Origin: Nageia nagi | Lineage: Eukaryota > Pinophyta | Assembly: GCA_050084985.1 (NCBI GenBank) | Contig: JBITNC010000001.1 | Span: forward strand, 59,520,001 to 59,584,000 | Direction: 5' to 3' | Length of the DNA: 64,000 nucleotides | Shown: positions 1 to 11,133 of the stretch, piece after piece | How positions within the stretch are numbered: position 1 is the first letter of the stretch | Layout: every line of letters starts with the position of its first letter | Notes under the pieces: model-generated | The model's database searches: none | What the model saw: the letters and a program-made list of their open reading frames with translations, nothing else | What the model was told of the DNA's origin: nothing | Position numbers and translations under genes: made by a program

Positions 1-1490
1 TATGCTTGGTATCCCACACTACTAACTAGATTTATCGAGAGCTATTCTTCTATTCTTTGGGCCATAGAGCCTAATTATCAGTTACTATCACTATTTAGGC
101 ACAGGCTTACAAGAATATCCATAGCTCATCCTTTGGGGCTCTCAATACCTAATTTTGATATGCACATAGCCTATCCTACTGGTATCATACATTGGAGAAA
201 GGATTTTTAAACTCACCCTTTGGATGGGATTCAATGAGATAGTTATTTTTATTAGAGGATGATGGCTCACCTTATTTTTGATCAAGTGAGGTTTCAACCC
301 TACCATGGTTACCCAATTTGAGATGGACTTGTAGTATAGTTGATGGGCATAGATAGGCTTGAGTTCTTAATGGTCAATGGATTGAGTTCTTAGAGCAATT
401 TCTACTTCAAGCATGCAATCATAGTTTGGATTAGTTCAAGATGTTCCACTAGCACCTTATTTTTTAAGAGAGGGTGAGCTACCTATTGAGGGGATTCAAC
501 CCTAGTTTATGCTAGAGCCAGATCCTACACAAGAGGTGATCCTAGTGGAGGATATGGGTGTGGATGATGTGGTTATGATCGGGCTTTTGATGCCTGGTGG
601 TAGGTAGAGTTACAAGCTAAGGATAGTGATCACCAAAGTGCAAGCTACACCAATGAGAAACTAAGCTTGAGGTAGTTGCAAAGGTTGGGGTGAAGATAGC
701 TGAAGGAGAAGGATAAGGAGGTAATGAGGAGAGGGCCAAGGAGGTAGTCAAGGAGAGGGTCAAGGATTAAGTCAATAGATGAGCTAGCAACCAAGGAGTA
801 GGTGATGGTTGAGCCAGTGGACATAGTTGGCCAAGGAGAGGATACTAAGTAGGCACCTTTGCTAGAGGTGCGAGAGGAGGTGGAGCTCATCCTTTGTAGG
901 TATCCAACATTGATGCACTTTTAGGGATATTTATGAGTTGAGATATCAATATCTATCTTAGTGATTTATGTATAGATACAAAGTTGAGAGATATAGATAT
1001 CGTTAAGACAGGAATGAGGCTTGAGCCTCTACATAGATTGAGGAGCCAGTACATCTACGAGGGTAGTTGGTCAACCATCAATTTATTTAAGGGATTTTTA
1101 GTAGAGGGATTACTAACTCCTCCATTATATAGACATGTTTGACAGGGGCACCTCCATATATACCAAGCATGTTATATCAAATCCTTCCCACTACATACAT
1201 CTCTATGGATGTCTCAATTTATTAAGCATCTAGTGGAACTTAGAAATAGCTAGTACCAAGGGTAGGGTTGTTAGAACAACTACATCCCATAGTCATAGTA
1301 GGATAGGTGGAGTCTCTTCTAGCACCAAGTGGGTTCATCTGAGATTCACAAGGTAGCTCAATCAATGAGTCCTACAAGTTTAATGGCCACCACTCATCCA
1401 CGTAGGGTAGAGCTAGTATTCCTACAGATGGTGGAGAGAGTAGCTCTTAGAGCATTATAGGCTACTATTTTTATATTTCATGTTATACTT
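1..1490 (+). pseudogene. Degenerate coding-like stretch, antisense to E2
   Basis: Unrecognised. Reading on the plus strand, frame 1 is open from base 1 to a TAA at 208-210 and stays protein-like past further single stops to about 320 (it includes RFQPYHGYP); coding character then continues in another frame to about 650. Further on there are Glu/Lys/Arg-rich, repeat-like words (650-900) and more coding-like sequence to about 1470. Several stops sit where Gln codons would fit. The stretch appears to lie in the 3' region of the minus-strand element E2, so it would be an antisense extra ORF, the same relation the PMD gene has to E3 at 37-40 kb. A distant PMD relationship is possible but no diagnostic PMD motif is visible. 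Confidence 0.35.
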
Positions 1491-2169
1491 ATGATTTTAT
1501 TAGACTATGTCATTTTTTTTTGAGATTATGGAGAGTAGGACCATTTTAGTATTTAGACATGTTATTTTAGGTTTATTATTTTTTGATGACCTTATCTATT
1601 ATGGGATCATGGTAGTCATGATCGATAGTTAGTCTCTTTAGATGTGATGCAGAGTTATATATTTTTTGATATACATGATGATGACTTTTAGACTTTTATA
1701 TGCATGTTTTAGTATCATATGTATGTTTATGTTTTTTCAAATGTATGTGTTAAAGTAGAAATGCATGAAAGTTTATTTTTATATTTTCATTTAGTTTTAA
1801 CACCTTATATATGATATGCTCTATAAATTCAAAGTAGTATTTATGTTTATATAGTAATGTTATGTTTATAGAACATGAATTTGATTTGTAGGAAATGTAA
1901 TCAGATGCATCATTTTTCATTTTCTTGGCTACTTTTATACATGGTTTTGAACATAATATACTGGTATAACATATTGATATCATGAATAATATAATGTATG
2001 GATGTAAAACACACATAATATTTACAACACTTTATGGATGTATGGATGTAATAATGGATTCACATAAATGTATATGTATAGATGAATGTAAAATGTATGA
2101 AACTTAAATGTACTAAGATTTCTATGAATGACATAATAACTTAAACATCAATCTTAATGCTTTGGAAAC
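1491..2169. other. AT-rich non-coding, 3' region of E2
   Basis: No supportable gene. T-rich sequence with short ATG/TGTATG-rich stretches. Inferred to be part of the untranslated 3' region of E2. Confidence 0.5.
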
Positions 2170-2960
2170 TACAAGTTTTTATAATAATAGTATAATGTTA
2201 TGGGATGAATGAATAATAAATAAAGAAGTGTGATAAATAAACCTTCAAGACCTAGTTTTATTAATTGATCTTCGTCTTTGTCTCATCTATAGGGATGATA
2301 TGAAACAAGATCATAATATACTTAAGTTTACCATAAACTCATGTGTGTGCAATGATGTTCATTTCCTTCTCTTAACATTCCAAATTAAACATCCTGGATT
2401 ATAAAATGTGAAATATGATCTTTTTCTTTTTGTAAGGTATGCTTCACTACCAAAAAGCTCCATAGCCTTGGTGAAGATTAACCCCTTCATCTTTTTACAA
2501 CCTTGCTCTATTACCAATCAAGAATCTATAGCCCTGATAGAGGATGCTACAATGGCCCAAAAAGTCTACCTATTTTTGCTTTTCTTTTCTCTTTTTTATT
2601 GTTTCTTTTATTTTCTTTCCTATCCTAGCTCTTGGGTTTCAGGATGAAGCAAAAAGTAAGGAAACCATACTCACATTCATACTTAACAAATACTCAATTC
2701 TTGATTATTTTAAGATTTTTAATGTGAAAAGTGTATGATTCTATTAGTGCCATCATATACCATAGTTATGTCTTTTTATCATCCTAAGTTTTTGAAACCT
2801 CAATGTAGGATTTCTCAACTAAATAATAAATATGAATAGAGTATTTATTACTATTCTTTTTTTGTAAATACAGCTATATACATAAATGAATATTATATAG
2901 ATGTATGCATGATGTGTGGATACATATAGCTTGATTAGTTTCCTCCCTCATAATGATTGA
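2170..2960. repeat. Dispersed repeat, matches 8200-9080
   Basis: Collinear diverged copy of 8200-9080 inside E1. Shared landmarks by eye: ATGTGTGTGCAATGATGTT (2341/8389), a block ending ATAGCCCTGRTAGAGGAT (2528 and 8637 regions), and a CATAGTCATG/TTTATCATCC block (2760 and 8905 regions). Since E1 is a precise insertion at 3129, this copy belongs to the older host element E2. It shows that E1 and E2 share a 3' untranslated module and are relatives. Confidence 0.7.
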
Positions 2961-3123
2961 TATCTAATATTTATCACACTCAAGGTAGAGGAATAAACAT
3001 TTATGAATAAATGGAATGATATGAACACATGGGTAGTGCACCCATCACTAAGATGCTTCAGAAGTATATCTTGGTTTGTGTGTGTTATGTTGTGTATTAA
3101 TTTTTTGTATTTTTGGAATATTT

Positions 3124-3128
3124 TGATG
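3124..3128. repeat. Target-site duplication TGATG (left) of E1
   Basis: TGATG directly precedes the E1 LTR and recurs directly after the other LTR at 16447-16451. A 5-bp duplication is standard for gypsy integration. Confidence 0.9.
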
Positions 3129-4163
3129 TGTTTACCAGAAAATCAACCCCTGTGAGCACACAAGACAAAATATTAAGACACACAACATATTTTTAATTGA
3201 TCTTCTTGATAAACCTCAATTACAATAATAGATCACTAAATCTATTGCCTTGTACAAAAGGGCTTATTATGTTTTGTATGCCAAAATGATATACGATTGG
3301 AAATATGGATGATATAGGGTTGTCGGTGAACTTGGGTAGGTCGCTGGTGACTGGAGTGAAATGCTGGTAATTGATGTGGAATGCCGATGATTAGGATCTG
3401 GATGTTAGAGTTTCTGCACCCTTTTGTATTCATTTTCCTTCTTTGATCCAATACCCACTATTTTGAATTTTTGATTATCTTCTATCCTCAATGCATCTCA
3501 ACACCTGTGGACCCTGCACACATGTCAAAACATATCCAACAAACATACCTGTTCACAATGATAAATGATTTAACATGAAGCAAACATGACATAGAAGGAA
3601 TGAAGTAAAGCCTAAAATGTCTTATCTCATTGCAACAACCTAACATTACTTCGAATTTGGGTCCTTTATGGCTTTATTTTGGCTTGTATTTATAGATTTT
3701 TGGGTGAGATTTTCCAAAGTTGGTAAGGGGGAGTCAAACCTTATCATAAGCTTAAAATAGCAAGGGAGGTTGGAGTCAAATGCCATCGCAGGTCGTAACT
3801 GACCCCCTCTATCCTCAGTATCTTGGAAGAATGAGATGTTACAACTTTATTTTACTATTTTTGGTTTCTATTTGGCTGTTACAGAGTCACTAGCAATTAC
3901 TAGGCAGACACTGATGATCATCCTAAAATGTCGGTGATTATTTTGGGTTGCTGGCGACTGGTTTTCAATTTTTATAACAATATTAAAATGACCACCAAAT
4001 AGCCAATTTTTACCAAAAAGGGGTCATGTGACCACTCATTTTGCATGTACTCAATGAGAGATATCCAATAAAATGGTTTTTAAACCTATTTTATATTGCC
4101 ACAAAGATTTATGATTATTTCAATGTTTACTAGTTACAAAAGGGACATTTTTAGGTGTCTACA
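3129..4163 (-). repeat. E1 3' LTR
   Basis: 1035 bp. In plus orientation it starts TGTTTACCAG and ends AGGTGTCTACA, so it runs TG..CA on either strand. It pairs with 15434-16446 over its whole length. One difference is about 22 bases near 3320-3342 that are absent from the other copy. A TATA-like TATAAATA lies on the minus strand near 3690. Confidence 0.92.
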
Positions 4164-4180
4164 TTTTGCCCCTTTTTGAA
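4164..4180 (-). other. E1 polypurine tract
   Basis: Read on the minus strand this is AAAAAGGGGCAAAA, directly abutting the 3' LTR start TGTAGACACC. Position and composition fit the plus-strand priming site of an LTR retrotransposon and confirm the minus orientation of E1. Confidence 0.8.
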
Positions 4181-4710
4181 TTATCAACCGAAAATGTGGT
4201 TGATGATTTCAAAAATATAGAATGAGAAGCTTTGTTGCTTGATCATTTACTATTGCTTTTTTATGATATAAGTTTTGACTCAATTTCTTAGATGAATCGA
4301 AATTTTGATTTATCAAATTATGATAAAACATGTTTTCCTTTAACATTTGATGTAGTTTTGAAAACAAATTTGAATATACTTTAGAAGTGACTTTTTTTGA
4401 TATGATGATGTGTTGAGCTTGTGTGACAGTTGCATGACACTTCTATTATGTCATTTTGCATGTCTAAGTGCACATGTACCGTATAAATTTTCTTTAGTAT
4501 ATGAGTTTTGATGGTGTTGTCCTTTATCCCGACAACAGGGTTTCAAGATGATCTCATGTAACAATGATACATCACATTTTATCTTATTTGATATTTGTAA
4601 ATGTTAACAATATTTTTAAGAAATATCATCAAAATCTTTTTTTTTCGTATAAAGCTTAAGATCTTTTAGTAGGATATAATTATAGCTTCTCTAAATTAAA
4701 ACTTGTTATT

Positions 4711-4812
<102 letters not shown>

Positions 4813-4910
4813 CATCATCTGGTGTTGTCATGAGGATAGTCCTTGCCATGACTAAATATGATCTTTTAACTTTTGCAATTGATATGTTCTGAAAATGATA
4901 TTGTAATACA

Positions 4911-5184
4911 TCAAAACTACACTTGTGTCAATCTCCATACTATGTGCTATTTATGGTAGTTGCATGACAAGACTCTAGTTTGTCTCTGCATACCGAAGCG
5001 AGTATGTGATGGTAAGCTTATTTGATGTATACAATTTTGAGATAGTGATGTTGTATATCAAAACTTCACTTGTGTTTATCTCCATACTGTGTGCTGTTTA
5101 TGGCAGTTGCATGACAAGACTCTAGTTTGTCTCCGCATGTCGAAGCGAGTATGTGATAGGAAGCTTGTTTTGTATATACAAGTC
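4911..5184. repeat. 147-bp tandem duplication
   Basis: Two copies offset by 147 bp, starting TCAAAACT at 4911 and 5058. They share CTCCATACT.TGTGCT, GTTGCATGACAAGACTCTAG and CGAAGCGAGTATGTGAT. Divergence is low compared with other repeats in E1. Confidence 0.85.
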
Positions 5185-7644
5185 ATCTTTCATTTTTCTT
5201 TGCTTTTGACCCAACAGAATGCATTTCATGATGATGTTTTGCATAAGTATTTTAGAATCATATTGAGCATAAATATCTTATTTTAGGTTATAGGCAATCT
5301 TAATTACCTTAACTATGAGTAGACATATAACTTTTGATTTTGTAATTAACAATGTTTTGCACTTAATTTGGGAACATTTTAAGAGAGATGTAACCATGGT
5401 ATTACTATGTGATCATGGGCTTACTTTGATTGTGGTGTTGATCTTAGCATTATGGTCCCTTTTGAACTGACTAATGATGTCAGTGACGATGATGATAGAC
5501 TATTCAAAAAACTAATACATATTAGCTAGTGAACAAGTAAGATGAATGTATGAATGATTCTAACCTTATTGTTTCAATCATTTATAGGTGAACATAAGGT
5601 TTGATTTTAGGTCATGGGAAATTTTATTTACCCCAATTATCCAAGTATGATTTCATGAGCTTTGCAATTGAAGTATTTTGAACACATGTTGGTTGTACAC
5701 CAAATAGGTACTAAAGGCTTGTTTCCATATATCATTACATGGGTGTCTTGTGTTTACCCCGAGGAAATGTATGGAGCTGAGTCAGGTATATGACATGAAG
5801 TCCCCTTTATGTGCATTGATTTGAATTTTGATTATTATGTTTTACTCTAGAAAGGTAGGTTTTGCAAAAATCATTAGAATCATGCTTTTTGATGACTAGG
5901 GTTTCTTGAATACGTATAACAATAAGTGATAACTAAACATGCATAACATGACATATGATTTGAACTAGGAAGTTCGTGATTCATTGTAAGATCATAAATA
6001 ATAAATCATGTTCGTCTAATCAAGGATTCATGATGAAATTGTTTATGATCGTGTTTGCATGTTTATTTGGTTATCTTCTTTATGTTTTGACTTATTCCCA
6101 TGAGTACATATATGTGATGTATGAATATGACGAATGGTTGACACACATACGATTTTTTCATAAACATAAATGCATATGTGATACATGATTTTCATCTTGC
6201 ATTGTTGTCGTGAATGCATTTAGTATAGAATGGATTGCTCAGTGCCCCACTCATACTTTTGTAAATGTTATAACATATCGATAATGATGAGATGTTTTAT
6301 TGTTGTAGATGCTTGGTTTTTCTTTCATGATTAGCTCCATTTTACCTAGTTGTAGGACCTTTTTGTTATTTATTTATTTTTTGAACTACAAATTTTTTAT
6401 TTTTTTTATTTTTTATTTTTTTTAATGGCATGATGTGATGAGCAAACATAGTCATGTATCTTAAGAAGATACAAACAAACTAATATGTTATCATTGTAGA
6501 CTTATACAAATACCACTAGGCTAATAAGTAAGTGATAATATACCTAAGGTTGGTAAGTGGTTAAGTCAAGACTCATACACTTGAGTTTATCAACTTATGT
6601 ACGAATATTTTAAATCTTGATTTTGTTGGTTGATGGTAGAGGAAAATGATTTGTTTTGGGTCATGGACAATCATAGTTACCCCAAGTTATAATCAAACAT
6701 AAATTTTCTGAATTTTTGCAATCAAAGTATTTTGAAAACAAGTTATACACCTTACTAGGTACTCATGCTTGCCTACATATGCTATTTCATGGAACACTTT
6801 ATTCCATAGGCTCTTTTCCATTAGCATGTATGTGACATGGAGTCTTTTCAAAGTAGATAACATTTTAATGTTTGATAATTCTGCTATTTGCCCCAGCAGA
6901 ATGGGTTTCAATATCATTTCTTGTAAAAATAATTATAAACATGTTTTTCCATGATTGAGGTTTTTTGTTGAACAAGACTTGAAAACAAGACAAATGCATT
7001 CTACCTCATTTATCAAGATGGTGATACAAAATCAAGTTTGCTACAAAGATCGACATAATGATAGATGATATATATTATGTATTTTATTATTCATTCTTAA
7101 GAAACTTAAAATCATGATTATTAAACTTTAATTATAAACTTACTTTGATGTGCTACACATTAATGGTGTATCTCTAAGTTCGAATAAGTACTTCGATTAT
7201 TGTTATTAGTTTTATTGTTATTTCAATCATCGATGTTGATTTTGATTTTTTTTTTTTGTATTTTATATTTTTATTGATTTTATATCGATATACCTAATCA
7301 AGTACTTATGATGAATAAAATAATGGTAATTGCCCCATCAAAGACTTTAGGATGGAACTATTTATGATTTGATATCATTAAAGATACATGATGAGGAATA
7401 TGATGATAACACTTATCCCATCAAAGACGTATGGTATTATTATTGTATTTTTATTTTTTAAATGTTTATTTTGATATTCTTAAATATCTTCAAATTTTAG
7501 GATAATGATTTGAAAAATTGTAGTATTAGATTGTATCATTTACCAAACTTGGCTACTAATACTTTTTATTTTATGATAACATGTACAAAGGATATAGAAC
7601 AAGATGTAACGCACATTCAATTTATGGGTAGATGATAATGAATG

Positions 7645-8000
7645 GAAAGGGAAGAAGAACATCACCTTCCAATTCAAAGGGAAGAGCAATTTCTTACTCT
7701 CGATCCCAAGGAATGATGGAAGCTTTTTAACGATGTTCTAGGGGGTTGAAATGGATGGGATATGATAGGAAAAGAACATTGACTTCCAATTCAATGGGGA
7801 GAATAATTTCTTATTCTTGATCTCAAAGAATAATGGAAGCTATAATATTTAACAATGTTCTAGGGTTGACTTTTATCAATCTACTAAGGGCAATTTCTTG
7901 CTTAAACTTGTAGATAAGAATAGAAGAAAAAGGTTTTAACAACAACAATGTTGACTCCCATATTAATGGGGAGAGCAAGTACTCGCTCTTTTTCTCAAAT
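7645..8000. repeat. Degenerate ~118-bp tandem repeats
   Basis: Three imperfect units share a theme of AAGAACAT, ACTTCCAATTCAAnGGG, AGAGCAATTTCTTACTCT, GGAAGCT and AACnATGTTCTAGGG. The first two are offset by about 118 bp and the third is more diverged. Confidence 0.6.
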
Positions 8001-8199
8001 AATATGGAAGCACCTCCAATTTAATAATCAATAAAGATAGATTAGAAATATATAATGTTGGATAATAAAATATGAAAGTTGGTATAGTATAATGTGTATG
8101 GGGTGGTGGTGGATGTTAATATGAAAATAATATAACAAATGAATAGACATAGGATGTATTGAGTATTTAGAGAGATAAAATAATCAACTCATCAAGGCA

Positions 8200-9080
8200 T
8201 TGATAAATATAAGTGTAATATTAATTACTATGTAATAATAAATAGTATGGGATGGAGGCATGGGATGATGAAGAAATGTAATGATCATAATATTCAAGTT
8301 GACCATATTAACCAATCACCATTATATTTTTCCTTCTTTAGATGATATAAAACAAATTCATGATGTTCTCAAAATTATCATAGACTCATGTGTGTGCAAT
8401 GATGTTTATTTCCATCTCTAGACAATCTCAAACTAAATGTCACAAGAGCATAAAATATATAAGCTAGTTCATCCATATGAAATGTACAGAGGTCCATAGG
8501 AAAGAAGGTCACTAACCAATATGGACATGTCACCACTCGTAAGGTATTCCCCATTGCCAGACAGGCTTCCATAGCCCCAATGAGGATTAACCCCTCGATC
8601 CCACTACAACCTTGCTCTACTACCAGTCAGGCGTCCATAGCCCTGGTAGAGGATATTGTAATCACCCAAGAATCATTGATATGATGTAGTATTTTTTTTT
8701 TTTTTTTTACTTTTGTCATCTCTTTTCACCTCTCTTTTTTTTATATAAAACTATCAAATGATTCTTAGGTTCGAGATGAAGCGAATAATAGGATGAACAT
8801 GTAATACTTTTGCTCAAAATCATGCTCTTGTAACACCTCATTCTTGATTGTTTTAAGATTATTTAAATGTGAAGATGTATATGAGTCTGTAATAACCTTA
8901 AGTGTATCATAGTCATGTTTGTTTATCATCCAAAGTTTCAAGAATTTCATGATGAAGGTGGGTAAAGTCAATAAGAATATTAATTTCATAAACTATTTCT
9001 TTTACAATAAGTATTAAACATATTTGTAAAATGGTATGGAAGTGATCATGGATAATGTATAGTATATATGCCTTGATGAA
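8200..9080. repeat. Dispersed repeat, matches 2170-2960
   Basis: E1 copy of the 3' module described at 2170-2960. It contains a T17 run at about 8692 and AG-flanked blocks around CCATAGCCC. Confidence 0.7.
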
Positions 9081-9331
9081 TTGTTATAATATAATCTAAT
9101 ACTCAAATATTCCAACATAATGGAGGATGAATATGAGGTGGAAAAAGAAGAAGACATGGAAATGCAATAAACATATTATAACCTATTTCAAAATCAGATA
9201 TGATCATTTTAGTTTTTAATCATATTTTAATGTTTGTGTGATTTTTAAATCATGTTTTGATGATTTTTTTTTTTATATATATATGATGGAGGGCAATTAC
9301 CCCAATGTGATCTATGTAAAACATGAGGAGA

Positions 9332-9784
9332 TCAAAAGTAAGATAGGGGATGACTGCCCCAATGTGAATGATGTGAAGGAGATTGAATATCCTTATGCAA
9401 ATAACATAATTCATCATTGTTTAATTGTGTGGAATGTATGTATGTATTTTGTAGATGATGTAAATTGTTATCTATCAATAAAGGTATATCTACTTCAAAT
9501 CGTCTATCATCCATCAAATCATGAAGGGCATGATTTAATTGGTGGCAATGTTTAGTATCATGCCCAAATTGATGATGATAAACTTGATGTCCATACTTAT
9601 CATATTTTATTGACTTAGACTTTAGGTTTTCTTTCATTATATGATCTACCACCCTCTTAGGTTGTTTTGATGATTGCATTCCATCATTGTAATCATCTTT
9701 GGATTTTAATTCCCATCTCATATCTTTATGATTATGCCCTTGCCTAGCAAGGATGGATGATGATTTCCCCTTTGAATTTTGCAT
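9332..9784 (-). pseudogene. Second zinc-knuckle segment of E1, after protease
   Basis: About 150 codons in the same reading frame as the E1 gag and protease upstream. It contains YHHQFGHDTKHCHQL followed by HALHDLMDDRRFEVD, the pattern of the nucleic-acid-binding knuckle and following helix of Tat-type Gag (C-x2-H/C-x4-H-x4-C, first Cys apparently lost). E1 already has such a knuckle in its expected place at about 10600. A second copy downstream of the protease is unusual and might be a captured fragment of a related gag or a true second RNA-binding module. The frame closes at 9332. Confidence 0.6.
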
Positions 9785-9869
9785 AGAAGGTTTCCTTTTT
9801 GATGATTTTGTAATATTATAATGTGAGTATGGATTTTCATCTCTTCATACACAATAGAGTACTCCCTCA

Positions 9870-10310
9870 TGAATGTATTTTAGACAACCATGAAATGTAG
9901 ATGGGACACATTCCATTTCTTGAATCCATGGTCTACCTAAAAGAATATTATATTGTTCGATGTTTCCTTCGATGATATATAATGATGTTTGTATCATCTT
10001 ACATCCAATGGTGATGGGTAACACTATCGACCCTATTGTTGAACATAAGGCATTATTAAATGCCTTTATTTGTTATGATGGTAAAGAAATATGAGAGAAG
10101 GGAAGATTCAATTTATGATATGCTGATGTAGATATGATATTGACATCTGACCGTTCATCTATTAATATCTTCTTAAAAATTTTACCATTTACTTTACCAA
10201 TGACATGGAGAGGTGGATCTAACCCTTGAAGTCCCTTGTTTGGTTGTCTCTCATGGTCATAAAAAGAAATTATAGGTTGATGTATCAATGGAGGAACTTG
10301 CATTTTGAAT
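9870..10310 (-). pseudogene. E1 retropepsin (aspartic protease)
   Basis: Aspartic protease domain that would process the Gag-Pol precursor. Landmarks in order: DPPLHVIGKVNGK, ILIDERSDVNIIS (active-site loop) and YNILLGRPWIQEM, followed by CVPSTFHGCLKYI. The active-site Asp is present but the Gly of the D-x-G triad reads Arg, so the enzyme is probably dead. A TAA at 10071-10073 falls where E2 encodes Leu, so this stop is not a simple C-to-T change. In frame with gag upstream and the zinc-knuckle segment downstream. Confidence 0.8.
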
Positions 10311-10324
10311 TTTTGATTATATGA

Positions 10325-11126
10325 TATATCAATTTATTTTTCTTATATGTTTTGAGTTCCAGTATCAACTCCAACTATTCTTATAATAGGTTGATTACTT
10401 GGATTCCAAGTGGGTGTCACTTGACTATAATTAGGTACAATAGATACTGTATTTACTTGATATGAAGGAAGTGAGTCTTGATAATTTTTTAAATTTTGAT
10501 CTAAAATAGAAGTATGGTCTTCAACTTCTAAGTTATTATCTTTGATTGAATTTTGAGTTCTATTTCTCAATGCTAGATAATTTTTCGTACTATGACCTTT
10601 TTGATGGTGATAATTACAATACTCATTTTTGTTATATTTTTCTTTCCTCGTAATTTTTATTTCACCATATTCAATTTTGACCTTCTCAATTATAACTGCC
10701 TGAGCAATAACTTCTTTGAGAGTATTATGTTGTTGGATTTGTAATATAGTAGCTATAGGCTTTAAACAGTTTTGACTAAATAATTTAACTAACTCCTCCT
10801 GAGGTAAGGTATAGGGCATGCCATATAGTATACCCTTCCATCATGAAATAAAGTCAACAATTGGTTCATTCTAAGATTGTTTTAGTTTTAAAAGATCCGT
10901 AATAGAAGATTCCTCTTTGATATAAATCCTAAAATGTTGTAAGAACAAGTCTGCCAATTGAGGAAATGAATAAATACTATGTCATGGCAAATTATTATAC
11001 CATTCCAAGGCTTGGGCTGCAAGTTTCATGGGGAAAAAATGTATCATCAAGACCTCATCATTAGAAATTAGGTAATTTGAAAATTTAAACCACCTTAAAT
11101 GTTCCTTAGGATCCTTATTTCCTGTA
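10325..11126 (-). pseudogene. gag: E1 Gag (capsid and zinc knuckle)
   Basis: Retrotransposon Gag, the structural protein of the virus-like particle. The capsid region holds TGNKDPKEHLRWFKF, PMKLAAQALEWYNNLP and PQEELVKLFSQNCLKPI; the knuckle is EYCNYHHQKGHSTKNY, with the last Cys changed to Tyr. Stops at two Arg positions (TGA) and one Gln position (TAG) interrupt it. The E2 homologue reads Arg at one of them (ISRW), so C-to-T decay explains that one directly. The upstream extra ORF joins through one frameshift near 11126. An earlier Gag start cannot be separated from that ORF. Confidence 0.85.
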
Positions 11127-11133
11127 AAAGGAA

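Noticed and set aside
9238-9555. 105-codon plus-strand ORF
   Set aside because: Overlaps the E1 zinc-knuckle segment on the other strand, which has recognisable motifs. The plus-strand product has none.
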